Part shown: piece by piece, positions 55,754-64,000 of the stretch
Position numbering within the stretch: the stretch's first letter is position 1
Layout: the number at the start of each line of letters is the position of its first letter
Source of the DNA: an uncultured Pelagimonas sp.
GTDB lineage: Bacteria; Pseudomonadota; Alphaproteobacteria; Rhodobacterales; Rhodobacteraceae
Length of the DNA: 64,000 nucleotides
NCBI GenBank assembly: GCA_947499735.1
Contig: CANMPP010000001.1
Span: forward strand, 1,426,001-1,490,000
Direction of reading: 5' to 3'
The notes under the pieces: generated by a model
What the model saw: only the letters and a program-made list of their open reading frames with translations
The model's database searches: none
What the model was told of the DNA's origin: nothing
Made by a program: the position numbers and the translations under genes

Positions 55754-55939
55754 GCTCCCCCAAGGGCAATTTCGTTACGAGCATTTAGCTCCTGCACTGT
55801 CATCTGCCGTCTCTCCCAAGTCCCAACAAGGGGGAAAGCTGCGCAGTTTTCGACATTTGCAGGATTTCGCGCTTGTATTAACGCCCGGCCAAGACTAGGT
55901 TGCCGCACCAAATGGATTAACCATATAAGGACTAAAACC

Positions 55940-56488
55940 ATAGCCCGCAGACCGCATAACGCGCCCCCGCAGCGCGACACTGGCCCCCGCATTAACGAAC
56001 GTATCCGTGCCTCTGAAATCCGCCTGATTGGCGCGGATGGTGAAAACGTGGGTGTTGTCACCCCGTCCCGCGCAATGGATATGGCAGATGACGCCGGTCT
56101 TGACCTCGTGGAAATTTCGCCCAACGCGACGCCGCCAGTCTGTAAGATCATGGATTATGGCAAGTTCAAATATGAACAGCAAAAGCGGGAATCTGAAGCG
56201 CGCAAAAAGCAAAAAGTGATCGAGGTCAAGGAAGTCAAATTCCGCCCCGGCACAGACACGCATGACTACGAAGTCAAAATGCGCAATGTTTTCAAGTTCC
56301 TCGAAAACGGCGACAAAGTAAAAGTCACGCTACGCTTCCGCGGTCGTGAAATGGCGCACCAACAGCTGGGACGCGAATTGCTGCAACGTGTGGCTGAGGA
56401 TGTGAAAGAGATCGGTAAGATCGAAAACATGCCGAAAATGGAAGGCCGCCAAATGGTCATGATGATCGGCCCAGCGCCTGCCAAGTAA
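55940..56488 (+). CDS. infC: Translation initiation factor IF-3 with AUA start
   Basis: The 182-residue protein is IF-3. The N-domain has [15 protein letters not shown] and [22 protein letters not shown], and the C-domain has [17 protein letters not shown]. No ATG, GTG or TTG fits the family N-terminus, which begins [18 protein letters not shown]. An ATA at 55940 sits eight bases after AAGGA and gives just that. IF-3 rejects non-canonical starts, and infC in other bacteria uses AUU or AUA for autoregulation. An internal ATG at 56090 would delete the N-domain. Confidence 0.93.
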   Translation: MARRPHNAPPQRDTGPRINERIRASEIRLIGADGENVGVVTPSRAMDMADDAGLDLVEISPNATPPVCKIMDYGKFKYEQQKRESEARKKQKVIEVKEVKFRPGTDTHDYEVKMRNVFKFLENGDKVKVTLRFRGREMAHQQLGRELLQRVAEDVKEIGKIENMPKMEGRQMVMMIGPAPAK

Positions 56489-56540
56489 CAGATGGTTGTG
56501 TTGGTCTTTTGAAAGAGGCCAAACAAACAAAGTCAGATGA

Positions 56541-56568
56541 AAGCCCGCCTTTTTCAGGCGGGTTTTTT
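56541..56568 (+). terminator. Terminator after infC
   Basis: AGCCCGCC, loop of about six bases, GGCGGG then TTTTTTATTTT is a clear intrinsic terminator about 55 bases past the stop. Confidence 0.92.
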
Positions 56569-56766
56569 ATTTTGGCTGCAAGAAATTCCCAGCCCGTTAT
56601 TCGGACATTCGACCAGCAGGTTTTAGCATTTTCATTTGTATTAAAATTCAAGTGAAAATTTCTTGAGCAATCTATCACACGGCCCGCATAACGGGCCCGA
56701 TTTAAAGAGAATGGACAGATACCTGGAATATTTCAGTTGGACATTAACCAACTTGGAGAACCCGTT

Positions 56767-58063
56767 GTGCCAAAGAACATTACATCCAACCCATTATTTT
56801 CAGGCCTAGCCCTTGCGATTGTTGCACTCACCTCACCGGTGCAGGCGGCGACCTATACTCTTAATAATAAGTTGACCGCGGATGATGCGGCATACGATGA
56901 CCATTTCGGTACATCTGTCGCTATTTCCGGCAATACCGCCATTGTTGGCAGTATCTACGATGATGACGATGGAGCCGACAGCGGATCGGCCTATCTGTTC
57001 GATATCACAACAGGCCAACAAATCGCAAAACTAACAGCAGATGACGCGGCATCAGGCGACTATTTCGGTGACGCTGTCGCTATTTCCGGTAACATCGCCA
57101 TTGTCGGCAGCGTCTACGATGATGACGTGGGCACAAACAGCGGATCGGCCTATCTGTTCGATATCACAACAGGCCAACAAATCGCAAAACTAACAGCAGA
57201 TGACGCGGCAGCCGGCAACCATTTCGGTGACTCTGTCGCTATTTCCGGCAATACTGCCATTGTTGGCAGTGACAGAGATGATGATGCTTTCACCACAAGC
57301 GGATCAGCCTATCTGTTCGATATCACAACAGGCCAACAAATCGCAAAACTAAGAGCAGATGACGCGACAGCCGGCGACCGTTTCGGTACCTCTGTTTCAA
57401 TTTCCGGCAATACCGCCATTGTGGGCAGTTACTGGGATGATGACGATGGATCCGCCAGCGGATCGGCCTATCTGTTTGATATCACAACAGGCGAGCAAAT
57501 CGCAAAACTGACCGCAGATGATGCGGAAGCGGGAGACCGTTTCGGAAGCTCTGTCGCGATTTCCGGCAATACCGTCATTGTGGGCAGTTACTGGGATGAT
57601 GACGATGGGCCCGCCAGCGGATCGGCCTATCTGTTCGATATCACAACAGGCAAGCAAATCGCAAAGCTGACCGCGGATGATGCCGAAGCCGGCGACCGCT
57701 TCGGAAGCTCTGTCGCGATTTCCGGAAATATCGCTATAGTGAGCAGTCACTTAGATGATGGCATAGGCAGCGACAACGGATCAGCCTATCTGTTTGATAT
57801 CACTTCGGGCGAACAGATCGCAAAGCTAACCGCACATGACGCCGACTTGGAATGACAATTTCGGCTTTTCCGTGGCGATTTCGGATGGGACCGCGATTGT
57901 CGGTAGCTACGGGGACGATAACGACAGCGGAGCGGTTTATCTGTATCCAGGTTCGGCTGCAGCAGTTGCACCTGTGCCTTTGCCAGCTGGCATGTGGTTG
58001 ATGGTTTCCGGTCTAGCCAGTCTAGGACTTGCACGTCGCCGTTTCAAACCGCATAACGCTTAG
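56767..58063 (+). pseudogene. FG-GAP-like repeat protein with VPLPA sorting signal, frameshifted
   Basis: GTG 56767 with GGAGAA six bases before opens a frame with a signal peptide (VQA-A), then repeated 53-residue units of the type KLTADDAxxGDxFGxSVAISGN to YLFDITTGQQIA. The frame stops at 57855. The next bases in the +1 frame continue the same unit at the same spacing (WNDNFGFSVAISDG). They end with VPLPAG, a hydrophobic helix and RRRFK. Deleting one T at 57847-57848 restores a complete 432-codon gene. A pseudogene, phase variation or an assembly error are all possible. Confidence 0.75.
56870..57840 (+). repeat. Tandem 159-bp repeats within the VPLPA gene
   Basis: The segment starting GGATC(G/A)GCCTATCTG occurs at 56983, 57142, 57301, 57460, 57619 and 57778, exactly 159 bases apart. 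The copies differ at few positions. Each encodes one 53-residue unit. High identity points to recent tandem amplification. Confidence 0.9.
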
Positions 58064-58098
58064 ATCCAGCGGATCAATCATAGTGTTCAGAACCACAG

Positions 58099-58123
58099 GA
58101 CTGCCCCATCCGGGGCAGTCTTT
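58099..58123 (+). terminator. Terminator after the VPLPA gene
   Basis: GACTGCCCC, loop ATCC, GGGGCAGTC and then TTT is a compact intrinsic terminator about 35 bases past the frameshifted gene. It is also upstream of the convergent small gene. Confidence 0.75.
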
Positions 58124-58172
58124 GCATCAGCCACAATCGTCACTTTCGGATCCGGGGTACGGCCCGAACGCT

Positions 58173-58490
58173 TTACTGTGATTTGCAGCGTTCGATGTCT
58201 TTCACCATTTCTTGGAAATCATGCAACGCAGCGATTTGCGCTTCACTCAGTTTGGTTCGATCCAGATCCGCTTGATCGACCAGCACATCCAGCGCTTCTG
58301 AGATTCGCCCAATCTGGCGACCATAACTGCCCACCTCGCTTAGGATCTGCCGTTCGAGATCGGGCTTTTTTGTCCGTCCCAAATCGATATTGATCAATCC
58401 CACCTGCCCCACATTTTGAAACCAATTCGACCACATATCAAAGGTCTGGGTCACCGCACCGCCCAAAGGGGCCCTAATTCGCATTGTCAT
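58173..58490 (-). CDS. Hypothetical protein, 105 residues
   Basis: The start at 58490 follows AGGAG at a spacing of 7-8 bases. The protein begins MTMRIRAPLGGAVTQTFDMW and continues with a helical region (VGSYGRQIGRISEALDVLV and IAALHDFQEMVKDIERC). I do not recognise the family. Charge and helix content suggest a cytoplasmic helical-bundle protein. Confidence 0.6.
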   Translation of the reverse strand: MTMRIRAPLGGAVTQTFDMWSNWFQNVGQVGLINIDLGRTKKPDLERQILSEVGSYGRQIGRISEALDVLVDQADLDRTKLSEAQIAALHDFQEMVKDIERCKSQ

Positions 58491-58732
58491 TGATATTCTC
58501 CTAGGACATCCCTGCTGCAGTGCAGCATTTGACACAGCCAGCTGTCAAGCCCTAGCTCATATGCCCGTTAGGTGTAGCCACCTATACTTTCGACACAAAG
58601 GATAGCCTTCTGCATCGCCACGTTCAAAGCCGAGGACTGGCATAACCATCTCATCGAAACGAGGGATCCTCGCCAAACGCGAACGCCCCCTCACCGCCCA
58701 GATGGGCACAGTTGCATGAGTGGAGCACGACA

Positions 58733-61180
58733 ATGACAAATTCTTTGAACACCCCAGCATTCGCATTTATCGGTACAATCTCCGACGACTTGATCGCTGA
58801 TGGTTACACGAACACCTCCGGCGGCAGCCTGAATGAGGCAACCGAAACACCGGACCGCGTCAACGGTCACGCCGGAGATGACGCAATTTCAACCGGGATG
58901 GGCAATGATTTGGCCGCCGGGGATATGGTTGGTTATGAGTGGTCCTATGTCGACGGTAAATGGGTTTTCGATCCATCAAAAGTGATCATCAGCGATTACA
59001 ACCGGACGAATGCCTATAACGACGTGATCACGACTGGAGTGGGCAATGACGTATTGCTTGGCAATGGCGGCCATGACACGCTGTTTTCTGGCGATGGTGC
59101 GGATACAATCAACGCAGGCATTGGCAACGACCGCGCCTTCGGTGGAAATGGTGATGATATCATCAACCTCGAGGATGGCGATGATTATGCAGAAGGCGGT
59201 CTTGGCGCAGACATCATCAATGGTGGTGCGGGCACAGACATCATGTATGGCGACATTCGTGGCGACAACCTTTTGTCTGATACCGGTACAGACGCGACGT
59301 CTTTGACCCAGCTGGCTGCAGCAGGCGATTGGACCATGGTGGATGCCTATGGCGGAACAGCGATCTCGCATGCGGCAAACACAATCGAAGGTGAAACATA
59401 CACGATCGCCTTTGATCTGGCGGCCAACCTGTCTGGCGGATATGCGTCGGCTAAGGTTGAAGTGATCTGGAATGGCGAGGTCATCGACACAATCGAGGCG
59501 ACATCAGGTGTGTATGCCCGCCACGAGGTGGATGTTGTCAGCACAGGTAGCGAAGGCGAATTGACCTTTAATATCTTGGAGACATCCAACAACACGCTCT
59601 ATAACTTCGATGGTCCAATCGTGTCCTATGCGGCAGATATCGATATTGGCGGCACCACTGTAAGTGCCAGCGCCTTTGCACCAGGTCAGGCCAATCTGTA
59701 CCAAGTGATTGACGGGCATCTGAACGTTTTCGATGTGGCCACGAACACGTATACCAAAGTTGGCGACGCGCCGGGCTTCCGCATCAATGCCGTTGGTTTC
59801 AACGTTGAAAACGACATGATCTACGGTGTTGCGAAGTCAAACGGCACAGACAGCCTGGGCAACAATGTATCGAACACAGATATCGTGATGATCGATGCCG
59901 ATGGCGCGACATACCGTGTGGGCGAAGGGTTTTATGCGGATTATGTTGGTGATTTCGATGGGGATGGCAATCTGTGGACATTCCACAGCGCGTTGAACCG
60001 GTTGAGCATAGTAGACGTGGATACATTCGACGCGGATGGCAATCCTCAGATCGATCATATCCATTTCCCATCCTCCATGTTTGGCGATCGGACTTATGAT
60101 TTGGCCTTCAACACCGCTGAAAATGTGTTCTATGCAGTTGTGTCCCCAACCCGCCACGGCAATGACGGCAAAGTGGTTCGGATTGATATCGCGAATGTTC
60201 GCAATGGCGGGCAGCCCACTTTCTCAGAAGTGGCGATCACCGGCACGCTCATTGGTGATCAGATGAGTGATGGCATGGCATCAGGTGCCTTTGGTGCGGT
60301 GTTCTTTGATGGCGATGGCAACCTGTACTACGGCCTAAACCGTGGGGATCACGACATGGATTCATCGACTGACTCACAAGGCGCGATCTTCCGTGTGAAT
60401 GTGGACTGGGCAACCGGGCGCGCATATACCGAATTCATGGCCGAAGCGCAGTCAACCGGATCCAATGATGGCGCGGTTGATCCACGCTCAGCCGATGCGT
60501 TTGCGGAAATCGACGGAGATAGCCCCGTGCTGTTGCGTGAACCCACACTGACAAAAGTGGAAGACGGCAATGATTCCCTACGCGGTGGCGAAGGCAATGA
60601 CGAACTGCACGGCAATGGCGGTGACGACGAGCTGAGCGGCGGCACCGGCGATGATCTGCTGGATGGCGATCAAGGAAATGATGTGATCAATGCAGGAGAT
60701 GACAATGACACAGCCTTTGGCGGCGACGGCGACGACAAGATGCGCGGCGAATCTGGTGATGACACAATGTCAGGTGACGCTGGTCGTGATTACCTTAATG
60801 GTGGCACAGGCGATGATCATCTGAATGGTGGTGCCGATGCGGACAAGATCGTAGGTGGAACAGGCGCGGACACAATTGAAGGTGGTGCAGGCAATGACCA
60901 CATGTGGGGCGGCAATTGGAGCGGCGACAACGCAGCCGATACATTTGTATTCTCCAGCGGTTCAGGCAAGGATTTCGTCCATGACTTTGAAGCGGATCAA
61001 GACATCCTTGATCTCAGCGCCCTCAACACAGATCTGGAAACGCTGCTTGCCGCGTCCAAAGATCAAGGTTGGGCCACAATCATTGATCTGAACAAACTGG
61101 AAGGCGCAGAGGCCGATGACAAGATCATTCTCAAGTCTACAGATCTAAGCGATCTGGGTGCCGATAACTTTATCTTCTGA
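58733..61180 (+). CDS. RTX calcium-binding protein with central propeller-like domain
   Basis: The 815-residue protein starts at ATG 58733 after GTGGAG. It has RTX blocks at about residues 100-178 (for example GNGGHDTLFSGDGADTI) and 611-730 (GGEGNDELHGNGGDDELSGG). Between them lie a beta-rich domain (about 185-300) and a propeller-like domain (about 305-600, INAVGFNVENDMIYGV, FDGDGNLW, LAFNTAENVFYAVV). The C-terminal FVFSSGSGKDFVHDFEADQDILDLS is typical of type I-secreted proteins. No type I secretion genes are nearby. Confidence 0.88.
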   Translation: MTNSLNTPAFAFIGTISDDLIADGYTNTSGGSLNEATETPDRVNGHAGDDAISTGMGNDLAAGDMVGYEWSYVDGKWVFDPSKVIISDYNRTNAYNDVITTGVGNDVLLGNGGHDTLFSGDGADTINAGIGNDRAFGGNGDDIINLEDGDDYAEGGLGADIINGGAGTDIMYGDIRGDNLLSDTGTDATSLTQLAAAGDWTMVDAYGGTAISHAANTIEGETYTIAFDLAANLSGGYASAKVEVIWNGEVIDTIEATSGVYARHEVDVVSTGSEGELTFNILETSNNTLYNFDGPIVSYAADIDIGGTTVSASAFAPGQANLYQVIDGHLNVFDVATNTYTKVGDAPGFRINAVGFNVENDMIYGVAKSNGTDSLGNNVSNTDIVMIDADGATYRVGEGFYADYVGDFDGDGNLWTFHSALNRLSIVDVDTFDADGNPQIDHIHFPSSMFGDRTYDLAFNTAENVFYAVVSPTRHGNDGKVVRIDIANVRNGGQPTFSEVAITGTLIGDQMSDGMASGAFGAVFFDGDGNLYYGLNRGDHDMDSSTDSQGAIFRVNVDWATGRAYTEFMAEAQSTGSNDGAVDPRSADAFAEIDGDSPVLLREPTLTKVEDGNDSLRGGEGNDELHGNGGDDELSGGTGDDLLDGDQGNDVINAGDDNDTAFGGDGDDKMRGESGDDTMSGDAGRDYLNGGTGDDHLNGGADADKIVGGTGADTIEGGAGNDHMWGGNWSGDNAADTFVFSSGSGKDFVHDFEADQDILDLSALNTDLETLLAASKDQGWATIIDLNKLEGAEADDKIILKSTDLSDLGADNFIF

Positions 61181-61204
61181 TCTCTGATCGTCGTACAAAA
61201 CATC

Positions 61205-61236
61205 AAGGGCGGGTTCATCTGATTGACCCCGCCCTT
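61205..61236. terminator. Bidirectional terminator between the RTX gene and xdhC
   Basis: AAGGGCGGG and CCCGCCCTT form a 9-bp stem with a 14-base loop between convergent genes. The right tail TCTCTTGTCT is moderately T-rich. Confidence 0.65.
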
Positions 61237-61259
61237 CTCTTGTCTGCGATCCCCCGGCT

Positions 61260-62219
61260 TCAGCCTTGGCGCAACACGGATAGGATTTCAGCCATAATGG
61301 ATACGGCAATTTCTGAAGGGTTCGTTGCGCCGATGTCCAGCCCAACCGGTCCATGGATGCGCGCAATAGCGTCTGCCGAAAACCCAGCCTGCTCCAAACG
61401 CTCGACACGTTTCGCTTGAGTGCGCTTTGACCCCAACGCCCCGATGTAGAACGCTGGTGAATTCAGCGCCACATGTAGGGCCGGATCATCCAGCTTAGGG
61501 TCATGGCTGAGCAAAACAACCGCCATACGCGCATCAGGGGTCAGAGAGGTCAGCGCCTCATCAGGCCAGTCTTGCAACACAGTTCGGTCCGGAAAACGCG
61601 ACGCCGCGCCAAAGCTTTCACGCGGATCAATCAAAACGAGCGCAAAACCGCAGGCCTCGGCCATAGGAACCAAACACTGCGCGATATGAACAGCGCCAAT
61701 GATCGCCAATCGCAAAGGCGGGTTGTGTATCGCAACAAAGCGCCCATCTTCTTCGAAGCCGGATCGATCTAGGCGGAACCGGGCCGCATAGCCCGAATAG
61801 GCCAGATCGCGCGTATTATTGTCTGGATCCACGACATAGGCCACGGCCCGTGCCGCGGCACGATCAGCAACCAATTGCGCCAACATGTTTTCGGGTAAAA
61901 CCGCGCCGACCGGCTCTAGCAAGACTTTGATCTCGCCGCCACAGGCCAACCCAACCGCAAATGCATCATCATCTGCGACACCAAATTCGAGAACCCGTAT
62001 GTTGCCAGTGGCCAACGCATCCTGCGCCTCAAGCACTACGGCCCCTTCAACACATCCGCCAGACACAGACCCGGCCATATCCCCATCCCCAGAGACAACC
62101 AATTGCGCCCCAACCCGGCGCGGGGCGGACCCCCAAGTTTGGATAACCGTGGCCAACACCGCCCCTTTGCCGGAGCGATGCCAATCAAGGGCGAGTTCTG
62201 GGATATCATTGAGCGCCAT
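61260..62219 (-). CDS. XdhC/CoxF family molybdoenzyme maturation protein
   Basis: The 319-residue protein has the XdhC signature WGSAPRRVGAQ and GSVSGGCVEGAV with the cysteine near residue 56. A Rossmann domain follows (AIIGAVHIAQCLVP), and IGALGSKRTQAKRVERL and IHGPVGLDIGATNPSEIAVSI lie near the C-terminus. XdhC proteins bind molybdenum cofactor and sulfurate it for xanthine or CO dehydrogenases. No such enzyme is in the window, so the client is elsewhere. It follows the monooxygenase gene by 20 bases. Confidence 0.9.
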   Translation of the reverse strand: MALNDIPELALDWHRSGKGAVLATVIQTWGSAPRRVGAQLVVSGDGDMAGSVSGGCVEGAVVLEAQDALATGNIRVLEFGVADDDAFAVGLACGGEIKVLLEPVGAVLPENMLAQLVADRAAARAVAYVVDPDNNTRDLAYSGYAARFRLDRSGFEEDGRFVAIHNPPLRLAIIGAVHIAQCLVPMAEACGFALVLIDPRESFGAASRFPDRTVLQDWPDEALTSLTPDARMAVVLLSHDPKLDDPALHVALNSPAFYIGALGSKRTQAKRVERLEQAGFSADAIARIHGPVGLDIGATNPSEIAVSIMAEILSVLRQG

Positions 62220-62239
62220 AGGCGATGCCCCTTACCGTG

Positions 62240-63412
62240 TTAGCGGCCCCTAGCTTGCGTCACATCATGGGTATAAATCCAGTCCATTCCCGCACGGATG
62301 CGACCCGGAGCAACATGTTCACTAAGCGCGAGCATAGAATGCGCAGTTTTGCGCAATATCGGCCAACGAAGATGGAATTTCCACGCGTTGTTTGATGCCG
62401 CCTTGGTCACGGCCACTGCGCGATCACGACGCAATTCTTGATATGCCGCCAACGCGAGCTGTCGATCAGAATACGCGTGCAAGCAATCTGCCAAAACCCA
62501 AGCATCTTCGAGTGCCAAATTGCCACCTTGCGCCATAAATGGCAGCGTAGGATGCGCAGCATCCCCCAGCAGGGCCCTACCATCGCCGAACCAGTTCTCG
62601 GCAACGGGATGGCGGAAAAGCCCCCATAGCCCCGGCCTATCGACGTCGGCAAGTATGCGTTGCGCTTCGGCTCCAAAGGAGGAAAACGCGCGTCTTAAAT
62701 TGGCCACATCATCGTGATGCGACCAACCTTCATCCGCCCAAGTTTTGCGTTCTTCGACCGCAACGATGTTCAATTCGGCCCCACCGCGCAAAGGATAGGT
62801 CACCATATGCCGGCCAGGGCCCATATGAATGTGCGCTTCGTCTGGATGCCCGATGTGATTGGGTATCACAGCACGCCATGCGACCTGATTTGTAAAGAAA
62901 GGGGGCGTCGCCGGGTTCAGTTTTGGACGCATGACCGAATGCAACCCATCCGCCCCAATGACCAGATCACTTTCGCAATGATCCCCGTTGGCCAGCTGCG
63001 TCGTCACGCGTTTGCCCCCAGTTACATTGGCTACTTTTTGCAAAAGGCGAATTTTGACACCTAGGTCGCGCGCTGTTTCAGCCAAAGCTTGGATCAAATC
63101 GGCACGATGTATGAAAAGGTAATCTTGCTTTTGTGAACTGGGCATACGGATCACAACACGGCCTGTCAGACCATCTTTCAAAACAAAAGCCCGGCTCACT
63201 GGTGCGGTTTCCCGCAACCGCGCCTCCAATCCCAGATCTTTGAGCACGGCAAGGCCATTGGGACTGATTTGGATCCCTGCCCCTTCTTCGCGAATATCTG
63301 GCGCTTGTTCTAGAACGTGAACCTCGGCGCCATGTCGCGCCAATGCAATGGCCGCAGCCAATCCCCCAATGCCCCCACCGATGATGCGGATTGTAGATGC
63401 TGAGAGTTCCAT
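62240..63412 (-). CDS. FAD-dependent aromatic-ring monooxygenase (salicylate hydroxylase-like)
   Basis: The 390-residue flavoprotein has the FAD motif IIGGGIGGLAAAIALARHG, the GADGLHSVMR segment and GDAAHPTLPFMAQGGNLALEDA, all typical of group A monooxygenases such as salicylate or 3-hydroxybenzoate hydroxylase. The substrate is not defined by the sequence. xdhC follows with 20 bases between, so the two may be cotranscribed. Confidence 0.88.
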   Translation of the reverse strand: MELSASTIRIIGGGIGGLAAAIALARHGAEVHVLEQAPDIREEGAGIQISPNGLAVLKDLGLEARLRETAPVSRAFVLKDGLTGRVVIRMPSSQKQDYLFIHRADLIQALAETARDLGVKIRLLQKVANVTGGKRVTTQLANGDHCESDLVIGADGLHSVMRPKLNPATPPFFTNQVAWRAVIPNHIGHPDEAHIHMGPGRHMVTYPLRGGAELNIVAVEERKTWADEGWSHHDDVANLRRAFSSFGAEAQRILADVDRPGLWGLFRHPVAENWFGDGRALLGDAAHPTLPFMAQGGNLALEDAWVLADCLHAYSDRQLALAAYQELRRDRAVAVTKAASNNAWKFHLRWPILRKTAHSMLALSEHVAPGRIRAGMDWIYTHDVTQARGR

Positions 63413-63431
63413 TGCATTTCCAATATTGAAA

Positions 63432-63463
63432 CGGGCCAGCCCCGTATCTCACGCGCTGGCCCG
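63432..63463 (-). terminator. Terminator after dksA
   Basis: CGGGCCAGC and GCTGGCCCG form a perfect 9-bp stem with a 14-base loop; on the minus strand TTTCAATATT follows. It lies 42 bases past the dksA stop and before the monooxygenase gene. Confidence 0.65.
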
Positions 63464-63504
63464 GATTTCATTTTTCCCTGTGTCGGCATTACACCGCACA
63501 TATA

Positions 63505-63927
63505 TCAGTCGTCGCGGTGAACCTTTTCACGACGCTCGTGACGCTCTTGCGCTTCCAAGCTCATCGTCGCGATTGGGCGGGCGTCCAGACGTTTCAAAGA
63601 AATCGGTTCGCCGGTCACTTCACAATATCCATATTCGCCTTCATCGATACGACGTAGGGCCGATTCAATCTTTGCAACCAGCTTGCGTTGACGATCCCGC
63701 GTCCGCAGTTCCAGCGCGCGGTCGGTTTCTTCTGACGCACGATCGGTTACATCGGGAATATTGCGTGTGGAATCCTGCAAACCTTCGATTGTGTCGCGGC
63801 TGCCTTCTAACAATTCCTGCTTCCATGCCAGAAGCTTGCGGCGGAAATATTCCACCTGTTTGTCATTCATAAAGGGTTCATCTTCGGCCGGACGATAGTC
63901 GTCAGGCAAGAAAGCCTCAGTTGTCAT
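63505..63927 (-). CDS. dksA: RNA polymerase-binding transcription factor DksA
   Basis: The 140-residue protein has the DksA coiled coil, with DVTDRASEETDRALELRTRDR at its tip (Asp-x-x-Asp-x-Ala), and a C-terminal globular part with YGYCEVTGEPISLKRLDARP. Only one cysteine remains where classical DksA has four zinc ligands, as in other Rhodobacteraceae DksA proteins. It works with ppGpp to adjust rRNA and biosynthetic promoters. GGAGAG precedes the ATG. Confidence 0.93.
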   Translation of the reverse strand: MTTEAFLPDDYRPAEDEPFMNDKQVEYFRRKLLAWKQELLEGSRDTIEGLQDSTRNIPDVTDRASEETDRALELRTRDRQRKLVAKIESALRRIDEGEYGYCEVTGEPISLKRLDARPIATMSLEAQERHERREKVHRDD

Positions 63928-64000
63928 GTGCTCTCTCCAAATTTCTTTTGCTACTCGCCAAGGAAAATTCTCCTCCCAGCCACAGCCTTTTCTGCGGCTG

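Noticed and set aside
55326-55898. 190-codon plus-strand frame opposite the acidic repeat protein
   Set aside because: Its Ala/Thr/Ser/Val pattern is what the repetitive minus-strand codons give in antisense. The minus-strand frame has a ribosome binding site, a membrane anchor and a terminator.

Overview
The window looks like chromosome of a marine Rhodobacteraceae (roseobacter-lineage) alphaproteobacterium. The best evidence is the minus-strand run dusB(nifR3)-ntrB-ntrC-ntrY-ntrX-trkA-trkH-hfq-hflX, the fused ispDF gene, a one-cysteine DksA, VPLPA-type C-terminal sorting signals and a roseobacter-style sulfite-reduction operon. I see no rRNA, tRNA, CRISPR array, transposase or phage genes. 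Calls come from reading the sequence and from remembered family motifs; no database search was run.

Layout. 1-6.6 kb: the first codons of rne with a long leader, a beta-hydroxyacid dehydrogenase, a penicillin-acylase-family Ntn hydrolase, a C13-peptidase-like lipoprotein, hflX and hfq. 6.7-17.3 kb: potassium uptake (trkAH) and the ntrBC/ntrYX nitrogen-control systems, with dusB at the head of the operon. 17.5-20.7 kb: ispDF-pgpA-pncC, joined by 4-bp overlaps, then a Coq10/RatA-like gene and hpt. 20.7-24 kb: ACC deaminase (acdS), its divergent Lrp-type regulator and a PreA-like flavoprotein. 24-28.8 kb: a membrane-anchored SPOR-like gene split by a possible -1 frameshift, and a betaine-type ABC transporter with a divergent MarR regulator. 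28.9-37 kb: a VPLPA-anchored repeat protein, a SufT/QueG-like pair, a polar amino-acid ABC transporter split around a LysR gene and two GST genes. 37.2-40.2 kb: a SatD-DUF3307 gene pair behind three evenly spaced direct repeats, an A-type Fe-S carrier, tpiA and a small membrane protein. 40.3-48 kb: an XRE-TPR protein, a Hint-domain protein, a cytochrome P450 and two tandem paralogues built on a 19-residue acidic repeat. 48.2-54.3 kb: Lrp regulator, cysG, DUF2849, cysI, cysH, DUF934 and a ferredoxin-NADP reductase, together a pathway from APS to sulfide. 54.4-64 kb: a membrane protein, a low-complexity acidic repeat protein, infC with an AUA start, a frameshifted VPLPA repeat protein, an RTX protein, xdhC, a flavin monooxygenase and dksA.

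The most unusual features are these: the SatD-DUF3307 pair, whose first protein looks like a class III nucleotidyl cyclase fused to a helix-turn-helix; the possible -1 frameshift at a U UUU UUA site in the SPOR-like gene; the tandem 19-residue-repeat paralogues that share a conserved leader; and the 159-bp tandem-repeat gene whose sorting signal is out of frame.
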